A DNA stretch of 64,000 bases, taken from contig CACLXU010000004.1 of assembly GCA_902610995.1 (NCBI GenBank), positions 1 to 64,000 on the forward strand. Reading direction: 5' to 3'. The stretch is from an uncultured SAR86 cluster bacterium. Its GTDB lineage: Bacteria; Pseudomonadota; Gammaproteobacteria; Magnimaribacterales; TMED112. Position 1 is the stretch's first letter. Every line of letters starts with the position of its first letter. Positions 45,141 through 58,223 of this stretch are shown one piece after another. Both the position numbers and the translations under genes were made by a program. The notes under the pieces were generated by a model. It did not search any database. It saw only the letters and a list, made by a program, of their open reading frames with translations, and had not been told where the DNA came from.

Positions 45141-46328
45141 TTAATCTTCAAGATCAGCCATTGCTTCAACAATTTCTACATAGTTTTCGTAAAACTCATT
45201 AGATTCACCCTCTTCAAGAGTATATGGAGTTTGAACACTCCCATCATTAAAGCTAATCAAACCTAGGTTATATAAAACTCTTGAAACACCTATGGCAGCA
45301 TTCACGCTTCCAAGAAATTTTAGGTAAGAAAGAGCACCAAATTTTTGGACCTCACCTCCACTAGGATAATATTTTGTGATTCTAGTAAAAATAATATCTC
45401 TTTCTTTATCTATGAATACAAACTGTCCAAATTTTCCGCTGGTGTTATATATCTTTGCATCGTCGTCATATTTTGATATCCACCACTGCAAGCTATAGCC
45501 TCGTGTATCACTGTGACTCCAACCCATACTTGGTGTTTTTCCCCAATAAAGTTGTAAAGATTCTTCAACGTAATCCTCTGAGATAATCTGATTATCATTC
45601 CATCTACCATCTCGTGAAAAAAGTAAGCCAAATTTTGAGTAATCTCTAGCTGACATATCTAAGCAGCAGTAAGTTAATGTATTACCAGCACTATCTACCC
45701 AAGCTGTATAGTCTCTAATACCTATTTTGCTAAAGATTCTTTCATCTATGAGTTCTTTTGCAGTTTTACCGGTTGCACTTTTTAAAATTTCCCCCATAAG
45801 CATTGAATTAACATTGTTATACTGGAATTTTTCTCCTGGAGTACTCTCAACTCCAACTTCAAGAGCATACTCAAGGTGATTTTCTTCAAAAAACATCATT
45901 TCGTGCTCGTGACTTGGAAACTCAAGCCCACTTGTCATGTTCAGGATTTGTCTAATTGTAATATCCTCTTTCCCATCGCGGTTATATGAATCAATGTAAT
46001 TTCCAACTGGTTCATCTAGACTTTGAATCTCACCCTTATCAAGAGAAATTCCAATTAATGCAGCATAGAAACTTTTTGCAGTTGACCAAGATGTTCCATA
46101 TGAATTTTTATCAAACCCTTCTGCATGCTTTTCTTTAACGATGTAACCGTCTTTAATAAGTACTGCTGACATAGTTGCAGAATCTTCAAAAGTTAATTTG
46201 AAAAGTTTATCAATTTTAGCTTCATCAAGACCCAAAGAACTTCCATCTCGTACTTCCCAATTATCATCAGGAAAATAGTCATTTGCGAACACAGAAAATG
46301 TCAGTAAATAAATTATTATTAATCTCAT
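45141..46328 (-). CDS. Class C beta-lactamase-like serine hydrolase (copy 2)
   Basis: The ORF track starts at 46367, but ATG 46328 (395 residues) has AGAGGG just upstream and begins a signal peptide, MRLIIIYLLTFSVFA. The active site is SxxK in TSWSTAKSFYAALIG, the second motif is FQYNNVNSMLMG, and the third is the TSGKFGQFVF region. It is the first gene of a two-gene tandem with copy 1. The mature N-terminus, DYFPDDNWEVRDGSSLG, resembles other exported beta-lactamase-family esterases. Substrate unknown. Confidence 0.9.
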   Translation of the reverse strand: MRLIIIYLLTFSVFANDYFPDDNWEVRDGSSLGLDEAKIDKLFKLTFEDSATMSAVLIKDGYIVKEKHAEGFDKNSYGTSWSTAKSFYAALIGISLDKGEIQSLDEPVGNYIDSYNRDGKEDITIRQILNMTSGLEFPSHEHEMMFFEENHLEYALEVGVESTPGEKFQYNNVNSMLMGEILKSATGKTAKELIDERIFSKIGIRDYTAWVDSAGNTLTYCCLDMSARDYSKFGLLFSRDGRWNDNQIISEDYVEESLQLYWGKTPSMGWSHSDTRGYSLQWWISKYDDDAKIYNTSGKFGQFVFIDKERDIIFTRITKYYPSGGEVQKFGALSYLKFLGSVNAAIGVSRVLYNLGLISFNDGSVQTPYTLEEGESNEFYENYVEIVEAMADLED

Positions 46329-46349
46329 GTGACCCTCTTTTATAATTGA

Positions 46350-46355
46350 ATTATA
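46350..46355 (-). promoter_or_regulatory. Predicted -10 of serine hydrolase pair
   Basis: TATAAT on the minus strand, 21 bases before the ATG. The resulting ~15-nt leader includes AGAGGG, so this unit is leadered. It lies in TATAATTGAATTATA, a near-palindrome that also gives a plus-strand TATAAT. The rest of the 159-bp gap before ccmA shows no gene. Confidence 0.45.
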
Positions 46356-46487
46356 AGATAATAACATAGGAGAAGTTTGGGGCTACGAATATTTTTGAAA
46401 ACATTGATTTTTAGCGGATTAGCCATATTTAATGGTATATAAAAAGTATTAAGGTTCGACCCATTTTCTTTCGAATAATTTATAACT

Positions 46488-47057
46488 ATGAAAGCTCTAA
46501 CAATAATTAATAATCTAAATTACAAGGTTGATGAAAGGTGTATTTTTAAAAATTTTAGCTTGAGGGTGAATATAAATGAGATCACTGAGATTAGAGGAAG
46601 AAATGGCTCAGGTAAAACAACAATACTAAAAATAATCTGCCGAGAAATATCAAGCAATCTGTATAATTCAAGCTCACAAGATAATGCAATCGCCTATTTG
46701 GGACATCAAAATGCCCTAATAGAGGAACTTACGTTTAAGCAGAATTTCTCATTGAACTCATTAGATATTGATAAACCGCTTGCAAAACAGATGAATATTT
46801 TTCATTTGAGAAATCAAAAGATAAATAATCTATCTTTTGGAGAAAAAAGAAAAATAGCATTATTAAGAATTTTTCAATCTCAAACAAAATTATGGATTAT
46901 GGATGAACCTTTTTTAGGACTTGATGCAGATTCTGTAAATACAATTAAGGAATTATTTTTCCAACATATTGAAAATAAAGGAACAATAATTTTAAGCAAC
47001 CATCAAGAAACAATCAGTAAAAGCGCTAAAGTTCAGTTGGAGGACCTAAGTGAATAA
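46488..47057 (+). CDS. ccmA: Cytochrome c maturation ABC ATPase CcmA
   Basis: ATPase of the CcmABCD heme-handling complex, 189 residues. Walker A is GRNGSGKTT about residue 38, the ABC signature is the variant LSFGEKRK (usually LSGGQ), Walker B is LWIMDEPFLGLD, and the switch histidine is in LSNHQE. It heads a chain of thirteen overlapping or abutting genes. There is no Shine-Dalgarno. TAATTT lies six bases before the ATG, a weaker version of the leaderless pattern. Confidence 0.94.
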   Translation: MKALTIINNLNYKVDERCIFKNFSLRVNINEITEIRGRNGSGKTTILKIICREISSNLYNSSSQDNAIAYLGHQNALIEELTFKQNFSLNSLDIDKPLAKQMNIFHLRNQKINNLSFGEKRKIALLRIFQSQTKLWIMDEPFLGLDADSVNTIKELFFQHIENKGTIILSNHQETISKSAKVQLEDLSE

Positions 47058-47667
47058 TTTTTTAAAAAGAGAATTTCTCTTATTTTTTAATATTCCAAAA
47101 AATATTTACTTACCCTTATCAATTTATTCAATATTATTTGTAATTTTTATTGCTTTAGGTTTACCAGATAACTTTAAATTTGCAAACGTATTCATCTCTT
47201 CGTTTATAACAGTGTTCATAATTTCAGAATCATCATATAAGGACGATTTTGAAAGCGGAGCTATAGAACAAATGATATTAGAAGATAAAAATCTAATAAG
47301 TTATGTACTATCAAAATTATTCATACAAACTGTTTTTGTTTTTATCCCTATGTTGATAATTGGCCTTTTATTCAGTGGCTTGCCTCAAAATCTTTCTTTA
47401 ACACAGTTTTCAGCTTCCTATTTGGCATGCCTTCTTACTCTTAGTCCTTTTTTTAATTTGGGTAGTATCGTCTCAATTAGAAAAAACAATTCTTTAAATG
47501 CCCTTATTATTATTCCATTTCTTGTTCCTTTTATTTTTCTAATTGAAGGCTTATTCATTAGCGGTCAGTGGAATCCAAATTTCTACTTTTTGATGGCATA
47601 TTTTGTTTTTTCGATCGTGTTCATAAATTTATTAATTGTTGAGGTAATAAAAATACAAATTAGATAA
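47050..47667 (+). CDS. ccmB: Heme exporter membrane protein CcmB
   Basis: 205 residues from a GTG overlapping ccmA by eight bases. Six hydrophobic segments and the early FLKREFLLFFNIPKNIYLPL are typical of the CcmB permease that pairs with CcmA. FESGAIEQMILEDKNL, a cytoplasmic-loop motif seen in CcmB proteins, is present about residue 67. Its role is to release holo-CcmE from CcmC in System I. Confidence 0.93.
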   Translation: MNNFLKREFLLFFNIPKNIYLPLSIYSILFVIFIALGLPDNFKFANVFISSFITVFIISESSYKDDFESGAIEQMILEDKNLISYVLSKLFIQTVFVFIPMLIIGLLFSGLPQNLSLTQFSASYLACLLTLSPFFNLGSIVSIRKNNSLNALIIIPFLVPFIFLIEGLFISGQWNPNFYFLMAYFVFSIVFINLLIVEVIKIQIR

Positions 47668-47669
47668 CA

Positions 47670-48398
47670 ATGTACAAGTATGTAGCAAAATATTTTTTAC
47701 TAGAAAGGGTTTATAGGTTTTGTAATTTCTTCGCAAATAAAGCTCTTCTTATAGGCTTATTTGGATTTTTTATAATGAGCTATATTTGTTTAATTATATT
47801 GCCGTCCGATAGTGTTCAATCAGAGGTTTACAGAATACTTTTTGTGCATGTTCCAAGTGCAATAATGTCAGAACTAATATATTTATTTCTTGCTGTTAAT
47901 GGTTTCATTTACTTAGTTTGGAGAACAAAAATTTCTGCAATCTTCTTGAATTCAGCTATTAGTATCGGTCTTATCTTTACTGCTCTTGTTTTAATTACGG
48001 GATCAATTTGGGGAAAACCTACCTGGGGGACTTATTGGGTATGGGATGCAAGAATTACATCAACATTTATTTTATTGATTCAATATGTTTGCCTTCTAGC
48101 TTTGAAAACATCTTTTACAACAAGACAAATTGCAGATCAAATAATCTCGATATTGAGTATTATTGGCGCAATAAATATTCCAATAATTAAGTTTTCTGTT
48201 AATTGGTGGAACACCCTTCATCAAGGTCCAAGTATTACCACTTCTGGTAGCAGCATTGATGGTGAAATGTTATATGCCTTGCCACTAATGCTTATCGCTT
48301 TTATGTTTATCTCACTATCAATTTTTTTGCGAAATATACAATTTGAGATTTTATTGAGAGCTCCATCAAAAAAAGAAATTTGGAGGGATCATGGATAG
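47670..48398 (+). CDS. ccmC: Heme-handling protein CcmC
   Basis: 242-residue membrane protein that attaches heme to CcmE. The tryptophan-rich WWD domain is GKPTWGTYWVWDARITS about residue 112. Two conserved periplasmic histidines are in VHVPSAIMSE and LHQGPSIT. About six transmembrane helices are visible. It overlaps the ccmD start by eight bases. Confidence 0.95.
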   Translation: MYKYVAKYFLLERVYRFCNFFANKALLIGLFGFFIMSYICLIILPSDSVQSEVYRILFVHVPSAIMSELIYLFLAVNGFIYLVWRTKISAIFLNSAISIGLIFTALVLITGSIWGKPTWGTYWVWDARITSTFILLIQYVCLLALKTSFTTRQIADQIISILSIIGAINIPIIKFSVNWWNTLHQGPSITTSGSSIDGEMLYALPLMLIAFMFISLSIFLRNIQFEILLRAPSKKEIWRDHG

Positions 48399-48519
48399 TC
48401 TTGAGCTTGTATTTATCTGCTATGCGATTACATTACTTGCTATGTCGATCCTTGTTGTCGTCTCCAGAGGTACACTTTTTAATAAGTTAAAAGATTTAAG
48501 AGATGAGGAACATGATTAG
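48391..48519 (+). CDS. ccmD: CcmD, 42-residue membrane peptide (missed by ORF track)
   Basis: ATG 48391 to TAG 48519 encodes 42 residues: MDSLELVFICYAITLLAMSI opens it, one transmembrane helix continues into VVVS, and a charged cytoplasmic tail (KLKDLRDEEHD) follows. Size, topology and position between ccmC and ccmE match CcmD, which is needed to release holo-CcmE from the CcmABC complex. It overlaps ccmC by eight bases and ccmE by seventeen if ccmE begins at 48503. Confidence 0.9.
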   Translation: MDSLELVFICYAITLLAMSILVVVSRGTLFNKLKDLRDEEHD

Positions 48520-48931
48520 AAGAAATAGAGCAAATAAAATTTATTTGATACTGCTATCTTTGGCATCAGTTGCTTTGATAGTCTTCTTTATAATCAAGGC
48601 TTTAGAAAAAAATATAGATCTCTATTTAACCCCAACTCAAATTTTTTCAGGAGAATATAATACTGTTCAAAAGTTTAAGTTAGGAGGCATGGTGGAGAAA
48701 GGAAGTTTGCAGAGAGTTGAGGGGGAAGATCTTGTAGTAACTTTTACTGTTACGGACTTCCAAAATTCGATTGATGTTGTTTACGTCGGTGTCTTGCCAA
48801 ATTTATTTAAAGAAAATAGCGGTGTAGTGGCTAGTGGATACTTAACTGAGGGTAACGCCTTTTGGGCGGTAGAGATCTTGGCGAAACATGATGAGAACTA
48901 TATGCCAGTAAAGCTTGAAAGTTATGACTGA
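48503..48931 (+). CDS. ccmE: Periplasmic heme chaperone CcmE
   Basis: 142 residues if read from 48503; the in-frame ATG at 48512 (MIRRNRANK) is equally plausible. An N-terminal signal anchor (IYLILLSLASVALIVFFII) is followed by an OB-fold domain: YLTPTQIFSG, then KFKLGGMVEKGSL. The heme-binding motif HxxxY is intact: LAKHDENY with His129 and Tyr133. It carries heme from CcmC to CcmF/H. Confidence 0.95.
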   Translation: MRNMIRRNRANKIYLILLSLASVALIVFFIIKALEKNIDLYLTPTQIFSGEYNTVQKFKLGGMVEKGSLQRVEGEDLVVTFTVTDFQNSIDVVYVGVLPNLFKENSGVVASGYLTEGNAFWAVEILAKHDENYMPVKLESYD

Positions 48932-50747
48932 TATATCAGTAGATTTCGTTGGTAATGCGTTGCTTTGGGGTGCAACAATAGGATCTTTTCTAGGGGCCTT
49001 TCTCTCCTTTCTTCATAAACATGAACTTGCAAGACGCCTCATATTTCTCATTTCGGTAGTTTTGCTCACAGCTTCAGCCTATTTGGTGATTCAGTTCCTT
49101 AATGATAATTTTTCATTCTTATATGTTGCACAAAATTCAAATGTTCTTTTGCCTGTTTATTATAAAATTTCAGCTTTTTGGGGAGCTCACGAAGGATCAT
49201 TTTTATTAATGATTGTGCTTTTAAGCTTATCGATAACTTTTTCAAATTATTTTATTAGAAATAAGAATCAGATAATGCAATCAAATTTTTATGCACTATC
49301 AATTCTCTTTTTGTATTTATTATTTATTGTCACAGCTTCTAATCCTTTTTACATCCTCTCTAATCCTCCAATCAATGGAGCAGACTTAAATCCTTTGTTA
49401 CAAGATCCCCTTCTGGCAATACACCCGCCTTTAATATTCTCAGGGTATGTTTTTTACGCCGTAACATTTTGTTTTGTAATGTCTGGAGCTTCAGGAGTTT
49501 TTTCAAAAGAATTATTTTCAATCATTAAGGTATGGTCAAGCATCTCATGGTTTACGCTTACGCTCGGAATTCTACTAGGATCAATTTGGGCGTATTATGA
49601 GCTAGGGTGGGGTGGATACTGGTTTTGGGATCCTGTAGAGAATGTGTCCTTGATGCCTTGGATTGCAGGTACAGCTTTTTCACATAGCCTTATATATAGC
49701 AGAACAAAAATTATGCTTTCTTGGATGGTCTTCCTCTCAATAATTACTTTTTTACTTTCTGTATTTGGGTCCTTTATTGTGAGGTCAGGCATTCTCAATA
49801 GTGTGCACTCTTTTGCAGCAGATCCAGATAGAGGGATTTTTCTTTTAGGAATTCTCTCAATTTTTACCCTTGCCTCATTTATTGTATTCTTTAGATCAAA
49901 AGATATATTCAAAGGCAATTGGCCTAAATTTGGATCGATCAATTACCTTTTACTTTTGAACAATATTCTCTTGATGACAATATTGCTGATTATATTATTA
50001 GGAACTTTATATCCCATATTCACTGAGGTAATTTTTGAATCAAAACTTAGCATTGGGCCAAATTATTTTTCAGAACTAATTACTCCACTAACAATAGCTT
50101 TAATTGGTCTGTTTACATTTGAGCAGTTCTTAAGATTAAAAGGAAAAGTATTTTTCTTGTCTGCTTTATCTCTAGTTGTACTCTCTACAGGAGTATACTT
50201 TTTCTTTGAACAAATGATTTTTCTATCTCTAATTACAGCAGGAGTTTTATGTATAGTTTTATTCTTTAATCTATTTATTTCTATTTTGAATCATCAAACT
50301 TCCTTACGAATGCACAAACTTTTTGGCCACTTATCAGTTGCGGCCCTAACATTTTCAGTCTTGTTTAACCACAATTTTTCAGAGAGTGTAGACATTAAGG
50401 TCTCCGAGGGTGACCAAATGAATTTATTAAACTCTAAGATTTTTTTCGAAAAAGTTGAGATTGTCACAGATAGCAATTTCAACGGTGTAAGGGCTAAGTT
50501 TGTGATTGATGAAGAATACCCCCTTCTTCCTGAGAAGAGGGTCTACAAAGTAGGGGGCCAAATTACTTCTGAAACTGCTGTAAATTCAACGTTGTTAAAG
50601 GATTATCTTATTGTGCTTGGTGATAGGTTTCAGGATGGCTCATGGTCAGTAACTTTTTCAAAGAAATATGGTATTTTAATGATTTGGATGTCGTCATTTG
50701 CGCTGCTATTGTCTATATTCTATGGAGGACTTAGAAGACAACTATGA
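48924..50747 (+). CDS. ccmF: Heme lyase subunit CcmF
   Basis: Large membrane protein that ligates heme to apocytochrome c. The ORF track starts at TTG 48915; ATG 48924 (607 residues) overlaps ccmE by eight bases and gives MTDISVDFVGNALLWGA. The WWD motif GWGGYWFWDPVENVSLMPW is about residue 230, with the conserved AIHPPLIFSGYV and HSFAADPDRGIFLL about the flanking histidines. Many transmembrane helices run its length, with a periplasmic domain near the C-terminus. Confidence 0.95.
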   Translation: MTDISVDFVGNALLWGATIGSFLGAFLSFLHKHELARRLIFLISVVLLTASAYLVIQFLNDNFSFLYVAQNSNVLLPVYYKISAFWGAHEGSFLLMIVLLSLSITFSNYFIRNKNQIMQSNFYALSILFLYLLFIVTASNPFYILSNPPINGADLNPLLQDPLLAIHPPLIFSGYVFYAVTFCFVMSGASGVFSKELFSIIKVWSSISWFTLTLGILLGSIWAYYELGWGGYWFWDPVENVSLMPWIAGTAFSHSLIYSRTKIMLSWMVFLSIITFLLSVFGSFIVRSGILNSVHSFAADPDRGIFLLGILSIFTLASFIVFFRSKDIFKGNWPKFGSINYLLLLNNILLMTILLIILLGTLYPIFTEVIFESKLSIGPNYFSELITPLTIALIGLFTFEQFLRLKGKVFFLSALSLVVLSTGVYFFFEQMIFLSLITAGVLCIVLFFNLFISILNHQTSLRMHKLFGHLSVAALTFSVLFNHNFSESVDIKVSEGDQMNLLNSKIFFEKVEIVTDSNFNGVRAKFVIDEEYPLLPEKRVYKVGGQITSETAVNSTLLKDYLIVLGDRFQDGSWSVTFSKKYGILMIWMSSFALLLSIFYGGLRRQL

Positions 50748-51253
50748 AACGATTGTTATTCTTAATTTTTTTAGGTTTCTTTGCTGGTTTCATCTACTTT
50801 TTTTCACTAAGTCTTTCAAAGCCAAAACTCTCTGATATAACTTTGCAAGAGGGTAAGATGCTGCCTTCTATTCAAGAATTGGTTGATTTAAACGGAGATA
50901 TTATCGATGAACGGAGCCTCTCAAATGGCAAAGTCCTGCTGAATGTTTGGGCTAGCTGGTGCATAACGTGTTTAGTTGAACATCCTTTTCTGAGCAAACT
51001 CTCCAAAGGTGAAGATTTAATAATCATAGGAATAAACTACAAAGATGACCTAAGTAAAGCAAAAAATTATTTGGATGAAAATGGCGATCCTTATAAATTT
51101 TCTATCTTTGATTACAAAGGCTACTATGCATTGAAGCTTGGTGTGACAGGTGCCCCGGAAACATTTTTAGTAATAGATGGCAAAATTGTAAAGCACAGAA
51201 TTGGGGAAATTAATCAAAAAGTTTGGAATGATGAATTTAAAGTATTTTTTTAA
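50744..51253 (+). CDS. ccmG: Thiol:disulfide interchange protein CcmG/DsbE
   Basis: 169 residues: a membrane anchor (LIFLGFFAGFIYFFSLSLS) and a periplasmic thioredoxin fold. The active site WASWCITCLVEHP has the CxxC pair, and the cis-proline loop TGAPETFLV is present. It reduces apocytochrome and CcmH cysteines. It overlaps ccmF by four bases. Confidence 0.95.
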   Translation: MKRLLFLIFLGFFAGFIYFFSLSLSKPKLSDITLQEGKMLPSIQELVDLNGDIIDERSLSNGKVLLNVWASWCITCLVEHPFLSKLSKGEDLIIIGINYKDDLSKAKNYLDENGDPYKFSIFDYKGYYALKLGVTGAPETFLVIDGKIVKHRIGEINQKVWNDEFKVFF

Positions 51254-51611
51254 GCTAATTGCTTTATTTTGTTTACTGGCTAATTCAGAGCTACTCTACA
51301 AAAATCTTTCAGAGGAGCAACTAGTCCGACTAAATTATCTGTCTGACAATATTAGATGCCCAAAATGTTCATATGGCAATGTATCAAGTTCTAATGCTCC
51401 AATTTCGAAGGATATAAAAAATGAAATTGCAACGCTAATTAAAGATGGTTACTCTGATGATGAAATATTTGAATTAATGAAAAATCGTTATGGAAACTAT
51501 ATTTTGTTGAATAGTGGCGAGGACAAAATGCCAATTTATTTAATACCACTGATTGCTTTAATTATATCCATATTGGCAGTAACGACTTATACTATTAAAA
51601 AATCTAAATGA
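51231..51611 (+). CDS. ccmH: CcmH (CycL-type), short form
   Basis: The ORF track begins at ATA/alternative codon 51201, but ATG 51231 (126 residues) starts the signal peptide MNLKYFFKLIALFCLL. The redox motif is NIRCPKCSYGNVSSSNAPIS (RCPxC kept). A C-terminal membrane helix follows. This is the CcmH N-terminal module only; the TPR module that is fused in E. coli or separate as CcmI elsewhere is not in the cluster. smc follows with a four-base overlap. Confidence 0.92.
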   Translation: MNLKYFFKLIALFCLLANSELLYKNLSEEQLVRLNYLSDNIRCPKCSYGNVSSSNAPISKDIKNEIATLIKDGYSDDEIFELMKNRYGNYILLNSGEDKMPIYLIPLIALIISILAVTTYTIKKSK

Positions 51612-53811
51612 GACTTAAAAGCTTAAAATTAGCAGGATTTAAAAGTTTTGTTGATCCAATTCAAATTGAATTCCCAGGGATTATGTGTGGCATTGTTGGT
51701 CCAAATGGATGCGGCAAATCTAATATTATTGATGCCATAAAGTGGGTAAAGGGCGAACTTTCAGCAAAAAGTCTTCGAAGTGAAAGCTTGCAAGATGTAA
51801 TTTTTAATGGTTCTGATAATAGAAAACCAGTCAGCCATTGCTCTGTGGAGTTGGTTTTTGATAATTCAGAAAATTTTCTTGGTGGAGAGTACCTTAAATT
51901 TGAAGAGGTGAGTGTTAAACGAGAAATGGGAAGAGATGGACAATCTACTTACTTTATCAATAATGCTGTTGCTAGAAGAAGAGATGTTCAGGATCTGTTC
52001 TTAGGAACCGGACTAGGCTCAAATAGTTATGCAATTATTGAACAGGGCATTATTTCAAGCCTAGTGGGTGCAAAACCAGAAGAACTTAGAAGTTATGTTG
52101 AAGAAGCAGCAGGCATTACTAAGTATAAAGAAAGAAAAAGGGAAACAGAGTCGAGAATTAGAAGGACTGCAGAAAATATTGCCAGACTTAAAGACCTAGA
52201 GGATGAGGTAAAAAGATCAATTCGAAGGCTAAATGCTGAAGCTAACCTAACTACAAAGTACAAAAAACTCAGAGAACAAGAACAGCAGTTTCAGAAATTT
52301 CTTATTAGTGCCGAATTAAAAGAGCTTGAAGAAAGAAAGAAGGCTTCGGAGAAAGAGAATAAGTCAATAGATACAGATATTGAAGGCATCGATGCAAAAA
52401 GAATTTCAGTGATTTCTAAAAGAGATGTTGCTAAAACAAAACTTATGGAAGGCCTCAAAATCTTGGAAGATGAGCAAAGAAAATTCTTTGAAACTGGAGC
52501 AAAAATATCTTTGGTGGAAGAAAAAGATAAATCCATTAAAAATAAGATAGACGATTTAAATTTAGAGAAGGATAAAATCATAAAAAACCTTTCAAACCTA
52601 AAAGATTCAGAAAAATCTGAGAGTGAAAATAAAACCGATGTTCCAAAAGATTACGAAGGTGACCTTAAGTTAAAAGTGCAGAATGAAGTTTCAAATCTAA
52701 AAATAAAGAGTGAAGAGGTTAAAAAAGAAGTAGGACAATCTCTAGGAAATTTTTGGAAAGACGGATATAAGTTTGGGCTTGGACAAGCTTCTGAAAGCAC
52801 GGAGACACTATCGGTACTAAAAAAGCAATTTGAAGAGCGACTTGTCTCAATAGAGTCTGAAATTATCAAAATAACAAATGAAAATGAGTCTGAGAAGTCA
52901 GGATTAGCCGATCTGGTTCAGGCGCGGAAAGACTTAGAGCTAAAAGTAATTGATCATCGTGCGCAACAAGATAAATCCAATGAGGAGCTACGCAATTTAG
53001 AGGGAGAAATATCCAAGCTTGAAACTCAGAAAGATACAATTATCCAAGATAGAAATGAAAAGGAACTCAATAAAAGAAGTATTGAAATCGAGGTAAATGA
53101 AAAGGTCGATCGACTTAAGACTTTTTCAGAGGTCAAAGATATTGAGGGCGAGGTTATTGATATAACTCAGTCTTTAGAAAAATTACAAAATAAAATTATG
53201 AATTTAGGTCCCATAAATTTTGCTGCGCCTGAAACCCTTGAGGCTGAAAAGAAACGAAAGGAAACTCTATCAGAACAAATTAATGAGCTAGAAACCTCAC
53301 TATCTAAATTAGATGAGGCTATAAAGAAAATTGATAAAGAATCAAATAAAACATTTCATGAGTGCCTAAACTCAGTAAATAAGTTTCTTGAAGAAATGTT
53401 TCCAAAATTATTTGGTGGTGGGTTCTCAAAGTTAAATCTGTTAGATGATTCCGAAGATAGTGGTTTAGTTTTAATGGCTAGACTTCCAGGAAAGAAAAAT
53501 ACAAAATTATCGCAACTTTCTGGAGGTGAGAAAGCACTTACCGCTCTTGCTTTGGTGTTTTCTTTATTCTCAATTAACCCTGCACCATTTTGTTTGCTGG
53601 ATGAGGTTGATGCTCCTTTAGATGATGATAATACTCTTAGGTTTATTAATCTTGTTTCTGAAATGTCTGCAAAAGTGCAATTCATTTTCGTAACACACAA
53701 TAAAATTTCTATGGAGAAAAGCTCTCACTTGCTTGGAGTAACAATGAGAGACCTTGGTGTTTCAAAAGTTGTATCTGTAGATGTAGAGCAAGCAATGGAG
53801 TTAGCGCAGTC

Positions 53812-53815
<4 letters not shown>
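51608..53815 (+). CDS. smc: Shortened, hinge-less Smc chromosome-segregation ATPase
   Basis: 735 residues against about 1150-1200 for bacterial Smc. The N-terminal head is normal: LKSLKLAGFKSFVDP, Walker A GPNGCGKSN (residues 31-39), then GTGLGSNSYAIIEQG about 133 and YVEEAAGITKYKERK about 163. The C-terminal head is normal: NLGPINFAAPE about 532, signature LSQLSGGEKAL about 634, Walker B CLLDEVDAPLDD about 662. The ~355 residues between are charged coiled coil around a short middle (SLGNFWKDGYKFGLGQASES, 378-397); no recognisable hinge. The frame is unbroken. It is followed by zipA and ligA as in pseudomonads. scpA and scpB are not in the window. Confidence 0.93.
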
Positions 53816-57030
<3,215 letters not shown>

Positions 57031-57032
57031 AA

Positions 57033-58223
57033 TTGAAAAGAAGAGATTTTCTTAAGATCTTAACTCTTTTGGCATCATCCAGTTTGCTCGGAGTAAGCGG
57101 AAGTAAACCAAAAGAGAAAATTTTAGTTGTTGGGGCAGGAATTGTTGGAGTTACTATCGCATATGAGCTTTCTAGGGCTGGTGTGGATGTTCATCTCATA
57201 GATAAAAAATATCCAGGTTCTCAAGCAAGTGGAAATTCATTTTCTTGGATAAATGCAACGTACCCAAAACTACCCTTTAACTATAACTTTTTCTCACAAA
57301 TGGGTATAGAGGCTTACAAAGTCCTATCGAAAGAGGTCAATTTAAAAATAAAATGGAGTGGTTCTTTAGAATGGTTTGAAGACAATGAAATTGAAAGCGA
57401 TTCATTTGTAAAATTAGAGAAACTTATGGGGTATAAAAAATATACTCCCGTAGAGGTAATTAATAGTAAGCAAGCAAGCAAGCTAGAACCGTCTATCACT
57501 TTTGGAGATAGCAGGAGAATAATCTTTTCAAAATCTGATGGCGCTATTGATACTGACGCTGCTATAGAAGAACTGACAAAAAAGATTTTAATGTACGGAG
57601 GCAAAATTTCTTTCCCATGTGAGTATTTAGCCTCAAATATAAAAAGTGGGAAGCTATTTTCTATTGATTCCTCTCTTGGCGAAATTGAAGCTACTAAAAT
57701 TATTTTCGCCGGAGGTATTGATTCAAATGCATTGGTTAAGAAAACAGTTCTCAAGGAGCCCACCCCTGGAATCATCTTACGCTCAAAATCATTTAAAAAA
57801 ATAATAGACAGAATGGTGATAGGGCCAGGAATACACATGCATCAACAAGACGATGGTGTAATTTATTTTGGAGAACAAGATGGAGCTCCACCCACACATA
57901 AAGAGAGATTATCTAATAAACCCAACAATATTCCTGATTTCTATAAAGTACAACACATCAATAATATGCTTGAGAAAACAAGAACATTTGTGAAAAATAT
58001 TTCAGATATTGAAATTGATAAAATTTCTGTGGGGTGGAGGCCTTTGCCGCTTGATGGATTACCGGTGATTGGATGGCTACCAAACCAAAAAGATACTTAT
58101 ATTGCTACGATGCATAGTGGCATAAGTCTTGCAGCTATTGTGGCAAAACTTGTTGCCCAAGAAGTATTAGAGGGTACGAGCAGTAGCTTATTAGATGAAT
58201 TTAGGCCAACTAGATTCGTTTAA
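57033..58223 (+). CDS. FAD-dependent amine oxidoreductase (DAO family) with Tat-type signal
   Basis: 396 residues from TTG two bases after the SLT gene. The N-terminus KRRDFLKILTLLASSSLLG carries a twin-arginine motif, so export of a folded flavoprotein is likely. The dinucleotide fold is ILVVGAGIVGVTIAYELSRAG about residue 29 (quoted in part), with SQASGNSFSWINATYPK following. SVGWRPLPLDGLPVIGW near the end is the typical DAO C-terminal flavin-contact motif. The substrate is probably an amino acid or amine, not identified. It is the last gene of the ccm-headed chain and overlaps the convergent M16 gene by fourteen bases. Confidence 0.88.
   Translation: MKRRDFLKILTLLASSSLLGVSGSKPKEKILVVGAGIVGVTIAYELSRAGVDVHLIDKKYPGSQASGNSFSWINATYPKLPFNYNFFSQMGIEAYKVLSKEVNLKIKWSGSLEWFEDNEIESDSFVKLEKLMGYKKYTPVEVINSKQASKLEPSITFGDSRRIIFSKSDGAIDTDAAIEELTKKILMYGGKISFPCEYLASNIKSGKLFSIDSSLGEIEATKIIFAGGIDSNALVKKTVLKEPTPGIILRSKSFKKIIDRMVIGPGIHMHQQDDGVIYFGEQDGAPPTHKERLSNKPNNIPDFYKVQHINNMLEKTRTFVKNISDIEIDKISVGWRPLPLDGLPVIGWLPNQKDTYIATMHSGISLAAIVAKLVAQEVLEGTSSSLLDEFRPTRFV

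Noticed and set aside
46329-46487. A small RNA or hidden gene in the 159-bp gap before ccmA
   Set aside because: No ORF with a plausible start, and no stem-loop with a T-run; only promoter-like AT-rich sequence seen.
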